Source: Intrasporangium oryzae NRRL B-24470 (GTDB lineage: Bacteria; Actinomycetota; Actinomycetes; Actinomycetales; Dermatophilaceae). From it: DNA of 54,573 nucleotides. The translations under genes were made by a program, and so were the position numbers. Of this stretch, positions 8,398 to 18,201 are shown piece after piece. The stretch covers positions 1 through 54,573 of the forward strand of contig NZ_AWSA01000032.1 of the NCBI RefSeq assembly GCF_000576595.1, in the 5' to 3' direction. The notes under the pieces were generated by a model. It saw only the letters and a list, made by a program, of their open reading frames with translations, was not told the DNA's origin and ran no database searches. The stretch's first letter is position 1. Every line of letters begins with the position of its first letter.

Positions 8398-9474
8398 ATG
8401 ACCGACGCCTCGACGACCGCCCCCGTGACTGCCGCCCACGCCCGTCGTGGGGTCTTCGAGGTCGGCGAGCGGGTGCAGCTCACCGACCCGAAGGGCCGGC
8501 TCCACACGATCACGCTCGAGCCGGGGCGGGAGTTCCACACCCACCGCGGGTTCCTGCGTCACGACGACCTCATCGGGGCACCCGACGGCTCCGTCGTCAC
8601 CAACACCGCCGACGTCGAGTACCTCGCCCTGCGTCCCCTCCTCAGCGACTACGTCATGTCGATGCCGCGCGGGGCCGCCGTCGTCTACCCCAAGGACGCC
8701 GGGCAGATCGTCCAGATGGCCGACATCTTCCCGGGCGCGACGGTCGTCGAGGCCGGTGTCGGCTCGGGCGCGCTGTCGATGTCCCTGCTGCGGGCCATCG
8801 GAGAGGGCGGGCGGCTGCTCTCCTTCGAGCGACGCGACGACTTCGCAGAGATCGCCAAGGCGAACGGCAGGGCCTTCTTCGGTGGTGACCACCCGGCGTG
8901 GACGGTCCACGTCGGCGACCTCGTCGAGACCCTGCCGACGGTCGTCGAGCCCGGCAGCGTCGACCGCGTCGTCCTCGACATGCTCGCTCCGTGGGAGTGT
9001 CTCGATGCCATCGGCGAGGCGCTCATCCCCGGCGGGGTGCTGATCTGCTACGTCGCGACCACGACGCAGCTGAGCCGGGTCGCCGAGGGCATCCGCGCGC
9101 ACGGCGGCTTCACCGAGCCCTCGGCGTGGGAGTCGCTCGTTCGTGGGTGGCACCTCGAGGGCCTCGCGGTCCGCCCGGAGCACCGCATGCACGGTCACAC
9201 CGGCTTCCTCATCACGACGCGCAGGCTCGCGCCGGGCGTCGTCGCCCCGGAGCGCAAGCGCCGCCCGGCCAAGGGGGCCTACTCGGACGTCGACCCGGCC
9301 ACGGCCGGTGCGGACGTCCCGGCCGACGCCAGCGCCTCGGTGCGCGGCTCGACGGCCGCCACCGAGATCCCGGCGGAGGCCTGGACGTCGGAGGCGCTGG
9401 GCGAGCGCGTGAAGAGCGACAAGACGATCCGACGGGTCCGACGATCACTGACTGGAACGTCCGACACCAACTGA
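8398..9474 (+). CDS. trmI: tRNA (adenine-58-N1)-methyltransferase
   Basis: 358 aa. An N-terminal beta domain (about 1-85, including [19 protein letters not shown]) precedes a Rossmann SAM-binding fold with motif [21 protein letters not shown] and the catalytic-region [10 protein letters not shown]. The C-terminal 80 residues are an Ala/Asp-rich extension. The enzyme makes m1A58 in the T-loop of tRNA. Placement just upstream of the proteasomal ATPase arc matches mycobacteria and streptomycetes, where the pair is conserved. Confidence 0.92.
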   Translation: MTDASTTAPVTAAHARRGVFEVGERVQLTDPKGRLHTITLEPGREFHTHRGFLRHDDLIGAPDGSVVTNTADVEYLALRPLLSDYVMSMPRGAAVVYPKDAGQIVQMADIFPGATVVEAGVGSGALSMSLLRAIGEGGRLLSFERRDDFAEIAKANGRAFFGGDHPAWTVHVGDLVETLPTVVEPGSVDRVVLDMLAPWECLDAIGEALIPGGVLICYVATTTQLSRVAEGIRAHGGFTEPSAWESLVRGWHLEGLAVRPEHRMHGHTGFLITTRRLAPGVVAPERKRRPAKGAYSDVDPATAGADVPADASASVRGSTAATEIPAEAWTSEALGERVKSDKTIRRVRRSLTGTSDTN

Positions 9475-9485
9475 GGCCGCCGGGT

Positions 9486-9491
9486 TAGGGT
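9486..9491 (+). promoter_or_regulatory. arc promoter -10
   Basis: TAGGGT inside GGTTAGGGTCG, an 11-bp sequence repeated before pup. It leaves a leader of roughly 35-40 nt before ATG 9533. Confidence 0.4.
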
Positions 9492-9532
9492 CGAATCGTC
9501 ACGTGGTTCGAGTGACGGATGAGGAGGCCGAG

Positions 9533-11356
9533 ATGTCCGACGAGGTCCGCAACCCCGAAGACCGTACGCCCGCCGAGCCGGGTCCCAACCCCGATGCCGG
9601 CCGGACACCGGAGGGCATCCCCGCCTGGGGCGTTCACGATCCGGCGACATCCGGCGAGCGCGACCTCAACGCCCTGCGCGAGGAGGTCAACGCCCTGCGC
9701 GAGACCGCTCGGACCTCGCCGCAGCGCACGAGGGAGCTCGAGGCGCGACTCGTGCACCTCCAGACCTCCCTGTCGACCCTGTCGACGCAGAACGAGCGCC
9801 TCGTCCGGACGCTCAAGGACGCCCGCGAGCAGATCATCAACCTCAAGAAGGAGGTCGACCGGCTCGCGCAGCCGCCGAGCACCTACGGTCTCGTCGTCGA
9901 CGCACCCGAGGACGGCGCAGTCGACATCATCACGGGCGGCCGCAAGATGCGGGTCGCCGTGAGCCCGTCGGTCGAGGTCGGCGACCTCGGGCTGGGGCGC
10001 GAGGTCATGCTCAACGAGGCGCTCAACGTGGTCTCCGCCCACGGCTACGAGCGCGTGGGCGAGGTGGTCACGGTCAAGGAGAGGCTCGGCACCGACCGGG
10101 TCGTGGTCGTGACCCATGGCGACGAGGAACGGGTCTGCCGGATCGCGTCGCCCCTCACGGAGGCCACCATCCGCGTCGGCGACTCGCTCACGCTCGACCC
10201 CCGGTCCAACTTCGTCCACGAGGTGATCCCCAAGCTCGAGGTCGAGGAGCTCGTCCTCGAAGAGGTGCCCGACGTCGCCTACGAGGACATCGGCGGCCTC
10301 TCCGGCCAGATCGAGCAGATCCGCGACGCCGTCGAGCTGCCCTTCTTGCACCCGGATCTCTTCAAGGAACACGCCCTCAAGCCGCCGAAGGGCGTCCTGC
10401 TCTACGGCCCGCCCGGGTGCGGCAAGACGCTCATCGCCAAGGCGGTCGCGGCCTCGCTCGCCCGCCAGGTCGCGGAGCGGTCCGGTGAGACGAGCGAGAA
10501 GAAGAGCTACTTCCTCAACATCAAGGGGCCGGAGCTGCTCAACAAGTACGTCGGGGAGACGGAGCGTCACATCCGGCTCATCTTCCAAAGGGCCCGCGAG
10601 AAAGCCTCCGACGGCACCCCGGTCGTGGTGTTCTTCGACGAGATGGACTCGCTCTTCCGGACCCGTGGCTCGGGTGTGTCGAGCGACGTCGAGACGACGA
10701 TCGTGCCGCAGCTGCTCGCCGAGATCGACGGGGTCGAGCGGCTCGAGAACGTCATCGTCATCGGTGCGTCCAACCGCGAGGACATGATCGACCCCGCGAT
10801 CCTGCGCCCCGGTCGTCTCGACGCGAAGATCAAGATCGAGCGTCCCGATGCCGAGAGCGCCCGAGACATCTTCAGCAAGTACCTCGTGCCGACGCTTCCG
10901 CTCCACGAGCACGACCTCGCGGTGCACGGCGGTGACCGCGACTCGACCGTCGAGGCGATGATCACCGCGGCCGTCGAGCGGATGTACTCCGAGGTCGAGG
11001 AGAACCGCTTCCTCGAGGTGACATACCAGGGTGGCGACAAGGAGATCCTCTACTTCAAGGACTTCAACTCCGGGGCCATGATCCAGAACATCGTCGACCG
11101 GGCCAAGAAGCTCGCGATCAAGGACTTCCTCACGACCGGCCAGAAGGGCATCCGGGTCGAGCACGTCCTCGCCAGCTGCGTCGACGAGTTCAAGGAGAAC
11201 GAGGACCTGCCCAACACGACGAACCCGGACGACTGGGCGCGGATCTCGGGCAAGAAGGGCGAGCGGATCGTCTACATCCGCACCCTCATCAAGGGCAAGG
11301 ACGGCACCGTCCCCGGCCGCTCGATCGCGACGGCCAACACCGGGCAGTACCTCTGA
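9533..11356 (+). CDS. arc: proteasome-associated AAA ATPase ARC/Mpa
   Basis: 607 aa. The N-terminal coiled coil (about residues 40-110) binds Pup, followed by a tandem OB region, then one AAA module with Walker A at 292-299 (GPPGCGKT), Walker B D369-E370 (VVFFDEMDS) and the arginine-finger region [16 protein letters not shown]. The last residues are GQYL, the C-terminal motif that docks into the PrcA ring and opens its gate. ATG 9533 is preceded by GAGGAGG; an upstream GTG at 9503 is in frame but lacks such a site. The ATPase unfolds pupylated proteins and feeds them to PrcBA encoded 5 kb downstream. Confidence 0.96.
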   Translation: MSDEVRNPEDRTPAEPGPNPDAGRTPEGIPAWGVHDPATSGERDLNALREEVNALRETARTSPQRTRELEARLVHLQTSLSTLSTQNERLVRTLKDAREQIINLKKEVDRLAQPPSTYGLVVDAPEDGAVDIITGGRKMRVAVSPSVEVGDLGLGREVMLNEALNVVSAHGYERVGEVVTVKERLGTDRVVVVTHGDEERVCRIASPLTEATIRVGDSLTLDPRSNFVHEVIPKLEVEELVLEEVPDVAYEDIGGLSGQIEQIRDAVELPFLHPDLFKEHALKPPKGVLLYGPPGCGKTLIAKAVAASLARQVAERSGETSEKKSYFLNIKGPELLNKYVGETERHIRLIFQRAREKASDGTPVVVFFDEMDSLFRTRGSGVSSDVETTIVPQLLAEIDGVERLENVIVIGASNREDMIDPAILRPGRLDAKIKIERPDAESARDIFSKYLVPTLPLHEHDLAVHGGDRDSTVEAMITAAVERMYSEVEENRFLEVTYQGGDKEILYFKDFNSGAMIQNIVDRAKKLAIKDFLTTGQKGIRVEHVLASCVDEFKENEDLPNTTNPDDWARISGKKGERIVYIRTLIKGKDGTVPGRSIATANTGQYL

Positions 11357-11380
11357 ACGGTCGCTGAGCCCCCCGGAACA

Positions 11381-11428
11381 GCGCGAGAGCCCGCCACGCC
11401 GTATGCCGCGTGGCGGGCTCTCTCGCGC
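11381..11428 (+). terminator. arc terminator hairpin with GTATGCC loop
   Basis: A stem of at least 13 bp (GAGCCCGCCACGC with its complement), extended by GCGCGA across a 2-nt bulge. The loop contains the recurring GTATGCC heptamer. Confidence 0.7.
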
Positions 11429-11459
11429 CCGTGCGGCGCCCGCTCTGGCGCCGCACGGG
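11428..11459 (+). terminator. second hairpin after arc
   Basis: Perfect 13-bp stem CCCGTGCGGCGCC/GGCGCCGCACGGG with a 6-nt loop, immediately following the first hairpin. Tandem hairpins may compensate for the lack of T-runs. Confidence 0.5.
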
Positions 11460-11504
11460 GCTCCGGGAGGACGCTGGAGCCACCGCCGCGCGAGAGGACC
11501 TGCC

Positions 11505-12023
11505 ATGACCGACCCCGCCACGACCGCCTCGACCACCACGCCGGCCCTCAGCATCGTCCCGGTCGAGGTGCCGGAGGGGGCCAACGTCATCCTCGGCCAG
11601 TCGCACTTCATCAAGACCGTCGAGGACCTGCACGAGTCCCTGGTCGGCACCTCACCTCACCTGCGCTTCGGGATCGCGTTCTGCGAGGCCTCCGGCCCCA
11701 GGCTCGTCCGGAAGTCGGGGAACGACGACGAGCTGGTCGAGCTCGCCGTCCGGGCCGCTCAGGCCATCGGGGCCGGCCACACCTTCGCGATCTACCTGCG
11801 CGAGGGCTTCCCGGTCAACGTCCTGAACCAGGTCAAGGCCGTCCCCGAGGTGTGCCACGTCTTCTGCGCCACGGCGAACCCGGTGCAGGTCATCGTCGCC
11901 GAGACCGCTCAGGGTCGGGGAGTTCTGGGGGTCGTCGACGGCGGGTCACCGCTCGGCGTCGAGACCGAGGCGGACGTGCGCGACCGGAAGCAGCTCCTGC
12001 GCGACATCGGCTACAAGCTCTGA
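11505..12023 (+). CDS. adenosine-specific kinase (DUF355-type)
   Basis: 172 aa. Conserved stretches include PEGANVILGQSHFIKTVEDL, FGIAFCEASGPRLVR, HTFAIYLREGFPVNVLN and VFCATANPVQVIVAET, which I recognise as the small adenosine-specific kinase family described from archaea and present in many actinobacteria. The family is reported to bind or phosphorylate adenosine; the in vivo role is unclear. GAGAGGA lies 8 nt before ATG 11505. It sits between arc and dop together with a PRPP-synthetase-like gene, which hints at nucleotide salvage. Confidence 0.8.
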   Translation: MTDPATTASTTTPALSIVPVEVPEGANVILGQSHFIKTVEDLHESLVGTSPHLRFGIAFCEASGPRLVRKSGNDDELVELAVRAAQAIGAGHTFAIYLREGFPVNVLNQVKAVPEVCHVFCATANPVQVIVAETAQGRGVLGVVDGGSPLGVETEADVRDRKQLLRDIGYKL

Positions 12024-12081
12024 CACGGTCCGCACCGGGCGGCAGGTTCAGCGCTCGCGCACTCAGGGAGTCCGGACTGGC

Positions 12082-12465
12082 TCAGGCGTCCCGCCGAGCG
12101 GCATACGCGACGAGGGCCCGCCAGCCGAGGAGGAACACCGCGAGGACCACGGACGCGACGAGGACGAAGGTCCAGGCCGTCCCCTCGCCGACGGCGCGGC
12201 GCAGCACCATCCCGATGAGGACGGTCGAGAACCACACGGTGATGCCGGGGCCGAAGTCCGTCGGCCACCCCTTGCGGAGACTCCGGACGACCAGCCAGCC
12301 GGCGACGAGGCCCACGAGGAACGGCCACGCGGTCGACAGGACGCCGAGGACGGGGTTGGCCTCGGCGTGGCTGGCCCGACCCACGGCCGCGAAGACGAGG
12401 ACGAGGAGGACGTCGAGCAGGAAGGCCACGACCGGGTGGCGAAGGAGGGCGGCGACCCTGCTCAT
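12082..12465 (-). CDS. DUF3054 integral membrane protein
   Basis: 127 aa with four hydrophobic helices: FLLDVLLVLVFAAVGR, LSTAWPFLVGLVAGWLVV, TVWFSTVLIGMVLRR and TFVLVASVVLAVFLLGW. The conserved GRASH..A and W.TDFGPG.T segments identify DUF3054, function unknown. Its ATG overlaps the stop of the upstream PRPP-synthetase-like gene by 4 bp (ATGA), so the two are co-translated. Confidence 0.85.
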   Translation of the reverse strand: MSRVAALLRHPVVAFLLDVLLVLVFAAVGRASHAEANPVLGVLSTAWPFLVGLVAGWLVVRSLRKGWPTDFGPGITVWFSTVLIGMVLRRAVGEGTAWTFVLVASVVLAVFLLGWRALVAYAARRDA

Positions 12466-13451
12466 GCCCGTGCGTCGAAGGGCAGCTTGGCCTGGGGCGG
12501 GGCGTGGGTCGGGTCGACCCCCTCGAAGAGGGAGGAGACCGAGCGACCGTGGTGGATGCGGCTGATCGCCTCGCCGAAGAGTGCCGACACCGAGCGGACC
12601 CTGAGCTCCGGCCAGTCGGGCGGAGCGGGCACCGTGTCGGTGGTCACCACCTCGGTGACGAAGGGATGGAAGCGGAGCCGCTCGACGGCCGGGCCCGCGA
12701 AGAGCCCGTGCGTGCAGACGACGGCCGCCTCGGTCGCCCCGGCCTCCTTGAGCCTCTCGATCAGCTCGACCATGGAGCCGCCGGTCGCGATCTCGTCGTC
12801 GAGGATGATCGCGCGCCTGCCGGAGACGTCGCCGACGATCGAGTCGATGATGACGCGGTCGTCAGAGACGCGCTGCTTCGACCCGGCAGCCACCGGGAGG
12901 CCGAGCAGTCGCGCGAAGAGCGTCGCCACCTTGGCGTTGCCGAGGTCGGGGCTGACGACGATCGAGTCGGTCAGGTCGCGCAGACGGAAGTGGTCGGCCA
13001 GCACCCCGATCGCCGTCAGGTGGTCGACCGGGGTCGAGAAGAACCCGTGGACCTGCGGCGCGTGCAGCGCCATCGTCAGGACCCGGTGGGCGCCCGCCGT
13101 GGCGATCATGTCGGCGACGAGCCGACCGCCGAGCGAGATGCGCGAGGCGTCCTTCTTGTCGGAGCGGGCGTAGGCGTAGTGCGGCATCACCGCGGTGATC
13201 TGCGCGGCGCTCGCACCCCGGGCCGCGTCGATCATGAGGAGCAGCTCCATGAGGTGCTCCTGCGTCGGCGGCACGAGCGGCTGGACGATGTAGACGTCCC
13301 GCTGGCGGCAGTTGGCGAGCAGCTGCGCTTGGAGGCAGTCGTTGCTGAACCGCTTGATGTCGACGGGGGAGCGGGCGACGCCGAGATAGGCGCAGATGCG
13401 GTCGGCCAGGGCGGGGTGGGCCGATCCGCTGAAGACGACGACATCGTTCAC
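12462..13451 (-). CDS. divergent ribose-phosphate pyrophosphokinase-like protein
   Basis: 329 aa with two PRTase-like halves. It has the order of PRPP synthetase: FSGSAHPALADRICAYLG, an ATP-loop-like MPHYAYARSDKKDASRISL, VVSPDLGNAKVATLFARLLG, and a PRPP loop LDDEIATGGSM. In housekeeping Prs these read RQDRK-type, SPDxGGxxRA and DDMIDTAGT, so this is a distinct subfamily and probably a paralogue, not the main Prs. The start is GTG 13451. It is translationally coupled to a DUF3054 membrane protein. PRPP synthesis is the likeliest activity but is unproven. Confidence 0.72.
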   Translation of the reverse strand: MNDVVVFSGSAHPALADRICAYLGVARSPVDIKRFSNDCLQAQLLANCRQRDVYIVQPLVPPTQEHLMELLLMIDAARGASAAQITAVMPHYAYARSDKKDASRISLGGRLVADMIATAGAHRVLTMALHAPQVHGFFSTPVDHLTAIGVLADHFRLRDLTDSIVVSPDLGNAKVATLFARLLGLPVAAGSKQRVSDDRVIIDSIVGDVSGRRAIILDDEIATGGSMVELIERLKEAGATEAAVVCTHGLFAGPAVERLRFHPFVTEVVTTDTVPAPPDWPELRVRSVSALFGEAISRIHHGRSVSSLFEGVDPTHAPPQAKLPFDARA

Positions 13452-13491
13452 CTCGGGTCATCCCCTCTCGTGGTGCGCGTCCGCTTCGACC

Positions 13492-14496
13492 TTAGTCGAC
13501 GGTGCCCGGCCATGTCCGCGCGCGGACCCAGTGGGTCAGGTCACGGCGCGCTGCCCGGCCCGCCGGGGTGGCGCCGGGGAAGCTGAGGAAACCGTGCGGG
13601 GCCCGCAGGTAGTTGGTGTGGACCACCTCGACCCCGGCCGCACGCAGTGCCCGGGCATACATCGCCCCCTCGTCACGCAGCGGGTCGAGGTCGGCCGTCT
13701 GCACGAGGGCAGGGGGCAGACCCCCGAGCTCAGCGGCATACAGCGGCGACACGAGCGGGTGGAGCGGGTCGAGCGCGTCGGGGCCCTCGCCGAGGTAGTG
13801 CTCGAGGAAGGCGACCATGTCGCTGTGGGTCAGGACCGGCGCCTCCGCGTGCTCCGTCACCGACGGCGAGCTCATCGTCGCGTCGACGCCGGGGTAGACG
13901 AGGCACTGGTAGGAGATCTCGGCGCCGCCCTCGTCGCGCAGGACCTGGGACACGACGGCGGCGAGGTTGCCACCGGCCGAGTCCCCCGCCACGCCGATGC
14001 CGGTGGGCCGCACCCCCAGCGAGACCGCCTCCCGCGCCACCCACCGGGTCGCGTCGACGCAGTCGAGCGCCGCCTTCGGCGCTCGGTGCTCGGGAGCGAG
14101 ACGGTAGTCGACGCTGACGACGACGACCCCCGTGTCGTGGGCGATGGCGCTGCAGATCGGGTCGTAGCCGCGGGGGCTGCCGAGGACCCAGCCGCCCCCG
14201 TGGAACCACATCAGCGCGGGTCGCGGGCTGGCCGCCGCCCGCCTCGGCCGGTAGATGCGAACGGGAACGTGATGGCCGTCGCGGGCGGCGAACCCGCTCG
14301 ACTCGATCGCCACGTCACGGTGGACCGGTCCGGTCACCCACGTGTAGGGCGGGCGGGCCGGCGCGACCCAGGCACGCACCCGGGTGAGGTCATCGGGTCC
14401 CAGCGTCCGGATCGCCGGCCGCTCGCGGGCGAGCGCCTTGACGAAGACCCTGGTGCGGAGCGGCATGTCCCACGACGGCGAGCGGTGCACGGTCAC
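13492..14496 (-). CDS. alpha/beta hydrolase, hormone-sensitive-lipase family
   Basis: 334 aa. The oxyanion motif HGGGW appears in ALMWFHGGGWVLGSPRG, the nucleophile in GVAGDSAGGNLAAVV (GDSAG), and the acid and base residues in VQTADLDPLRDEG and the late APHGFLSFPG. This is the HSL/BFAE esterase family, which hydrolyses short-chain esters; the substrate is unknown. It has no signal peptide, so it is likely cytoplasmic. It lies 40 bp upstream of the PRPP-synthetase-like gene on the same strand. The GTG 14496 start is uncertain; a methionine follows at residue 11. Confidence 0.85.
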   Translation of the reverse strand: MTVHRSPSWDMPLRTRVFVKALARERPAIRTLGPDDLTRVRAWVAPARPPYTWVTGPVHRDVAIESSGFAARDGHHVPVRIYRPRRAAASPRPALMWFHGGGWVLGSPRGYDPICSAIAHDTGVVVVSVDYRLAPEHRAPKAALDCVDATRWVAREAVSLGVRPTGIGVAGDSAGGNLAAVVSQVLRDEGGAEISYQCLVYPGVDATMSSPSVTEHAEAPVLTHSDMVAFLEHYLGEGPDALDPLHPLVSPLYAAELGGLPPALVQTADLDPLRDEGAMYARALRAAGVEVVHTNYLRAPHGFLSFPGATPAGRAARRDLTHWVRARTWPGTVD

Positions 14497-14606
14497 GCGA
14501 GCCAGTCTGCCAGCAGCGTCGGCACGTCGCCTGCTCGTCGGCGGAACGCGCCACCGCCCACCTCCGGCGCGCGGGGTGCGGTGGCACCCGGCCGCGCACG
14601 AGCCGT

Positions 14607-14612
14607 TATCGT
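14607..14612 (+). promoter_or_regulatory. -10 box of dop
   Basis: TATCGT lies 8 nt before ATG 14621; leaderless. Confidence 0.45.
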
Positions 14613-14620
14613 CCTAGGTC

Positions 14621-16144
14621 ATGACGGTGCGTCGGATCATGGGCCTCGAGACGGAGTACGGCATCTCGGTGCCGGGGGACCCCCTCGCCAACCCGATGTT
14701 CCTCTCCGGGCAGGTCGTCAGCGTGTATGCCGCGGCGCACGGGATCCGCTCCAACCAGTCGAGCTGGGACTACGCCTTCGAGGACCCGCTGCGCGACGCC
14801 CGGGGGTGGCAGATCGACCGGCAGAGCGCCGACCCGAGCCAGCTGACCGACCTCGACGACCCGAGCCTGGCCAACGTCGTGCTGCCCAACGGGGCCCGCT
14901 ACTACGTCGACCACGCTCACCCGGAGTACAGCTCGCCCGAGGTCACCCTGCCCCGCGACGCGGTGCGCTGGGACCGCGCGGGCGACGCCATCGCCCTCGA
15001 GTCGGTGCGCCTGCTGGCCGAGCGACCCGGCCAGGCGCCCGTCAACCTCTACAAGAACAACGCCGACGGCAAGGGCCAGTCCTACGGCACCCACGAGAAC
15101 TACCTCATGCCCCGCCGGACGCCCTTCCCCGACATCATCCGCCACCTCATTCCCTTCTTCGTGACCCGACAGGTCGTGTGCGGCGCGGGGCGTGTCGGTC
15201 TCGGCGTCGACTCCCGGGGCGCGGGCTTCCAGGTCTCCCAGCGCGCCGACTTCTTCGAGACCGAGGTCGGGCTCGAGACGACGCTCAAGCGGCCGATCAT
15301 CAACACCCGCGACGAGCCGCACGCCGTCGCGGACCGATACCGGCGGCTCCACGTCATCATCGGCGACGCCAACCACCTCGACGTCGCGAGCTTGCTCAAG
15401 GTGGGCACGACGTCCCTCGTGCTCGGCATGATCGAGGACGGCCACCTGCGCGGGGACTGGTCGATCCGTCGTCCGGTGGCCGCCCTCCAGGCCGTCTCCC
15501 ACGATCCCACCCTGTCGGCGCACGTCGAGCTCGCCGACGGGCGGACCATGACCGCCCTCGACGTCCAGTGGATGTACCTCGAGGCGGCTCGCTCCTGGCT
15601 CGACGCCCGCGGTGACGATCCCGAACCCGAGGCGACCGCCGAGGTGATGGAGCTCTGGGAGGACGTCCTCGGCCGGCTCGGGCGCGATGTCATGACGTGC
15701 TCAGGCCTGCTCGACTGGGTCACCAAGCTCGAGCTCCTCGAGGGGTACCGCTCGCGCGACGGGCTGGCGTGGGACGACCACCGGCTCGCCGCCATCGACA
15801 TCCAGTGGGCCGACGTGCGCCCGGAGAAGGGCCTCGTCCACCGGCTGCGAGACCGCGGCCGCACCCGCGACCTCATCGACCCGGAAGCCATCCGTGAGGC
15901 CCGCGAGACGCCACCAGAGGACACCCGGGCGTGGTTCCGGGGGACGTGCGTGAAGCGCTTCTCCGGACAGGTCTTCTCGGCGAGCTGGGACTCCGTCGTG
16001 TTCGACGTGCCCGGCCGCACGAGCCTGCAGCGGGTCCCGATCCTGGAACCGGAGCGGGGCACCCGCGCCCAGGTCGGGAGCCTGCTCGAGGAGAGCGAGG
16101 ACGTCGTCGCCCTGCTCCACGGGCTGGCAACCCCCGAGGACTGA
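14621..16144 (+). CDS. dop: Pup deamidase/depupylase
   Basis: 507 aa. The start MTVRRIMGLETEYGIS carries the catalytic-glutamate motif of the Dop/PafA family. The large insertion after VLPNGARYYVDHAHPEYSSP is the Dop-loop region absent from PafA. NLYKNNADGKGQSYGTHENY and [12 protein letters not shown] form the ATP/Pup site. Dop deamidates the C-terminal Gln of Pup to Glu and also removes Pup from tagged proteins. The Pup encoded 130 bp downstream ends in Gln and so needs this enzyme. Confidence 0.96.
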   Translation: MTVRRIMGLETEYGISVPGDPLANPMFLSGQVVSVYAAAHGIRSNQSSWDYAFEDPLRDARGWQIDRQSADPSQLTDLDDPSLANVVLPNGARYYVDHAHPEYSSPEVTLPRDAVRWDRAGDAIALESVRLLAERPGQAPVNLYKNNADGKGQSYGTHENYLMPRRTPFPDIIRHLIPFFVTRQVVCGAGRVGLGVDSRGAGFQVSQRADFFETEVGLETTLKRPIINTRDEPHAVADRYRRLHVIIGDANHLDVASLLKVGTTSLVLGMIEDGHLRGDWSIRRPVAALQAVSHDPTLSAHVELADGRTMTALDVQWMYLEAARSWLDARGDDPEPEATAEVMELWEDVLGRLGRDVMTCSGLLDWVTKLELLEGYRSRDGLAWDDHRLAAIDIQWADVRPEKGLVHRLRDRGRTRDLIDPEAIREARETPPEDTRAWFRGTCVKRFSGQVFSASWDSVVFDVPGRTSLQRVPILEPERGTRAQVGSLLEESEDVVALLHGLATPED

Positions 16145-16235
16145 GCCGGTCCTGCCGGGGCGCAGTCAGGGCGCCGCGTCGCGACGAGCGCGGCCGGTTC
16201 GCCCCACCGTCCGGCGCCGTGACGGCTCCACCGGT

Positions 16236-16241
16236 TAGGGT
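16236..16241 (+). promoter_or_regulatory. pup promoter -10
   Basis: TAGGGT within GGTTAGGGTCG, identical over 11 bp to the region before arc. The leader of about 30 nt ends in a strong GGGAGGTA ribosome site. Confidence 0.45.
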
Positions 16242-16276
16242 CGGGGGAAGAGCTGCAACACGTCTGGGAGGTAGCC

Positions 16277-16483
16277 ATGCCGGGTCAGGAACACGCCAAG
16301 CCGCAACGTCGTGACGAGGAGCCGCCGGAGGCCCCCGAGGCCCCGCCCGCACCCCCCGCGGGCGCGGCCGTCAAGGAGGGTCTGAGCGACGACATCGACA
16401 GCGTCCTCGACGAGATCGACGGAGTCCTCGAGGCCAACGCCGAGGAGTTCGTCCGGGGCTTCGTGCAGAAGGGCGGCCAGTGA
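16277..16483 (+). CDS. pup: prokaryotic ubiquitin-like protein Pup
   Basis: 68 aa, ending in GGQ. It has the typical disordered, Glu/Pro-rich N-terminus (residues 1-36) and a helical segment [20 protein letters not shown] that folds on the Mpa coiled coil. The C-terminal Gln requires Dop deamidation before PafA can ligate it to lysines. Its stop overlaps the prcB GTG start, so pup-prcB-prcA are translationally coupled. Confidence 0.97.
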   Translation: MPGQEHAKPQRRDEEPPEAPEAPPAPPAGAAVKEGLSDDIDSVLDEIDGVLEANAEEFVRGFVQKGGQ

Positions 16484-17313
16484 CCAGTCCCTCCCACGGG
16501 CGGGCTCGTCGGCTCGATGACGCCTACCTCTACGCAGGGTCCTCGTCCTTCACCGAGTTCGTCTCCGGGTACCGCCCCGAGCTCCTGCCGTCCGGGCGGC
16601 CGCTTCCCACCGGGACGCACGTCGAGGCCCCGCACGGGACGACGATCGTCACCCTGCTCTACGACGGTGGCGTCGTCATGGCGGGCGACCGACGGGCGAC
16701 GATGGGCAACCTCATCGCCAACCGCGACATGGAGAAGGTGTTCGCCGCCGACGACTACAGCGTCGTCGGCATCGCGGGCACCGCGGGCATCGCCATCGAG
16801 CTCGTCCGCCTCTACCAGGTCGAGCTCGAGCACTACGAGAAGATCGAGGGCGCGATCATGTCGCTCGAGGGCAAGGCCAACCGCCTCGCCTCCATGATCC
16901 GCGGCAACCTCGGCCTCGCGATGCAGGGCCTCACGGTCGTGCCGACGTATGCCGGCTACGACCTCGACGAGGCCGCGGGCCGGATCTACTCCTACGACGT
17001 CACGGGTGGCTGCTACGTCGAGCCGGGCCACCACTCGACCGGCTCCGGCTCGGTCTTCGCTCGCGGAGCCCTCAAGAAGCTCTGGCACCCGGGGATGAGC
17101 GAGGAGCAGGCCGTGTCGGTCGCGGTCGAGGCACTCTACGACGCAGCCGATGACGACTCGGCCACGGGCGGGCCCGACCTGGGCCGCCAGATCTGGCCGA
17201 CCGTGGCCGTCGTCGACCGCGGCGGCGCGCGGTTCGTCGCCAACGACCTCCTGCAGGCCCACGTCGAGCGCGTCGTGGCCGCGCGCCGTGGCAACCCGGG
17301 AGGCGCCCGATGA
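16480..17313 (+). CDS. prcB: 20S proteasome beta subunit precursor
   Basis: 277 aa starting at GTG 16480, which overlaps the pup stop. A 53-residue propeptide ends in PHG, and autocleavage exposes the catalytic Thr54 (codon 16639) in [20 protein letters not shown]. The downstream Lys of the active site lies in the MEKVF segment. Mature subunits form the two inner heptameric rings of the core particle. It is coupled to prcA by a 4-bp overlap. Confidence 0.97.
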   Translation: MTSPSHGRARRLDDAYLYAGSSSFTEFVSGYRPELLPSGRPLPTGTHVEAPHGTTIVTLLYDGGVVMAGDRRATMGNLIANRDMEKVFAADDYSVVGIAGTAGIAIELVRLYQVELEHYEKIEGAIMSLEGKANRLASMIRGNLGLAMQGLTVVPTYAGYDLDEAAGRIYSYDVTGGCYVEPGHHSTGSGSVFARGALKKLWHPGMSEEQAVSVAVEALYDAADDDSATGGPDLGRQIWPTVAVVDRGGARFVANDLLQAHVERVVAARRGNPGGAR

Positions 17314-18095
17314 GCATGCCGTTCTACGTCCCGCCCGAGCAGGTCATGAAGGACCGGGCCGACTTCGCCCGCAAGGGCATCGCGCGCGGTCGCTCCGTCA
17401 TCGTGCTCGCGTACGACCACGGGATCGCCTTCGTGGCCGAGAACCCCTCGCGGGCGCTGCACAAGGTCTCCGAGATCTACGACCGCATCGCCTTCGCGGC
17501 GGTGGGCCGCTACAACGAGTTCGAGAGCCTCCGTGTGGCCGGCATCCGCTACGCCGACCTGCGCGGCTACTCCTACGACCGCACCGACGTGACGGCACGG
17601 GCCCTCGCCAACACGTATGCCCAGACCCTCGGTGCCGTCTTCACCCAGGAGAGCAAGCCGTTCGAGATCGAGATCGTCGTGGCCGAGGTCGGGGCCACGA
17701 GCGCGGGCGACCAGATCTTCCGGCTCACCTACGACGGCTCCGTCGCCGACGAGCAGGGATTCGTCGTCATGGGCGGCGCGAGCGAGCAGGCGGAGGAGCG
17801 GCTCTCGGCCGCGTGGCGCGAGGGCCTCAGCCTCGGCGAGGCGCTCCGCGTCGCCGTCGACGTCCTCGCCGCCTCCTCCGACAACGGCGAGCCGCGGGCC
17901 CTCGAGGCGACCCAGCTCGAGGTGGCCGTGCTCGACCGGGATCGTCCCCGACGCGCGTTCCGCCGGATCGTCGGTCCCCTTCTCGACCGCCTGCTCAGCA
18001 CCGAGGACCCGACGGCCGACGCCCCGAGAAGCGACGAGACCCATCCCGGGCACCCCGACATCCTGAGCGGCAACGGCGAGTCCCCGACGTCCTGA
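17310..18095 (+). CDS. prcA: 20S proteasome alpha subunit
   Basis: 261 aa. The N-terminal gate segment [20 protein letters not shown] and the H0 helix are followed by [20 protein letters not shown]. There is no N-terminal catalytic Thr. The 40-residue C-terminal tail is Asp/Ser/Pro-rich and probably disordered. Seven copies cap each beta ring and receive the GQYL tail of ARC. ATGA overlap with prcB. Confidence 0.96.
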   Translation: MSMPFYVPPEQVMKDRADFARKGIARGRSVIVLAYDHGIAFVAENPSRALHKVSEIYDRIAFAAVGRYNEFESLRVAGIRYADLRGYSYDRTDVTARALANTYAQTLGAVFTQESKPFEIEIVVAEVGATSAGDQIFRLTYDGSVADEQGFVVMGGASEQAEERLSAAWREGLSLGEALRVAVDVLAASSDNGEPRALEATQLEVAVLDRDRPRRAFRRIVGPLLDRLLSTEDPTADAPRSDETHPGHPDILSGNGESPTS

Positions 18096-18134
18096 GAGCG
18101 ACCCGCGTCACCCTCCTCATCGGACGGAGTCGCG

Positions 18135-18182
18135 ACACGGCTGAGGCCGCCCACCGCGAACGGTGGGCGGCCTCAGCCGTGT
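18135..18182. terminator. perfect 22-bp stem-loop, bidirectional terminator
   Basis: Arms at 18135-18156 and 18161-18182 are exact complements around a CGAA tetraloop. It separates prcA from the convergent DivIVA-domain gene. Confidence 0.8.
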
Positions 18183-18201
18183 CTGGGTGTGGGATCCGGC
18201 G

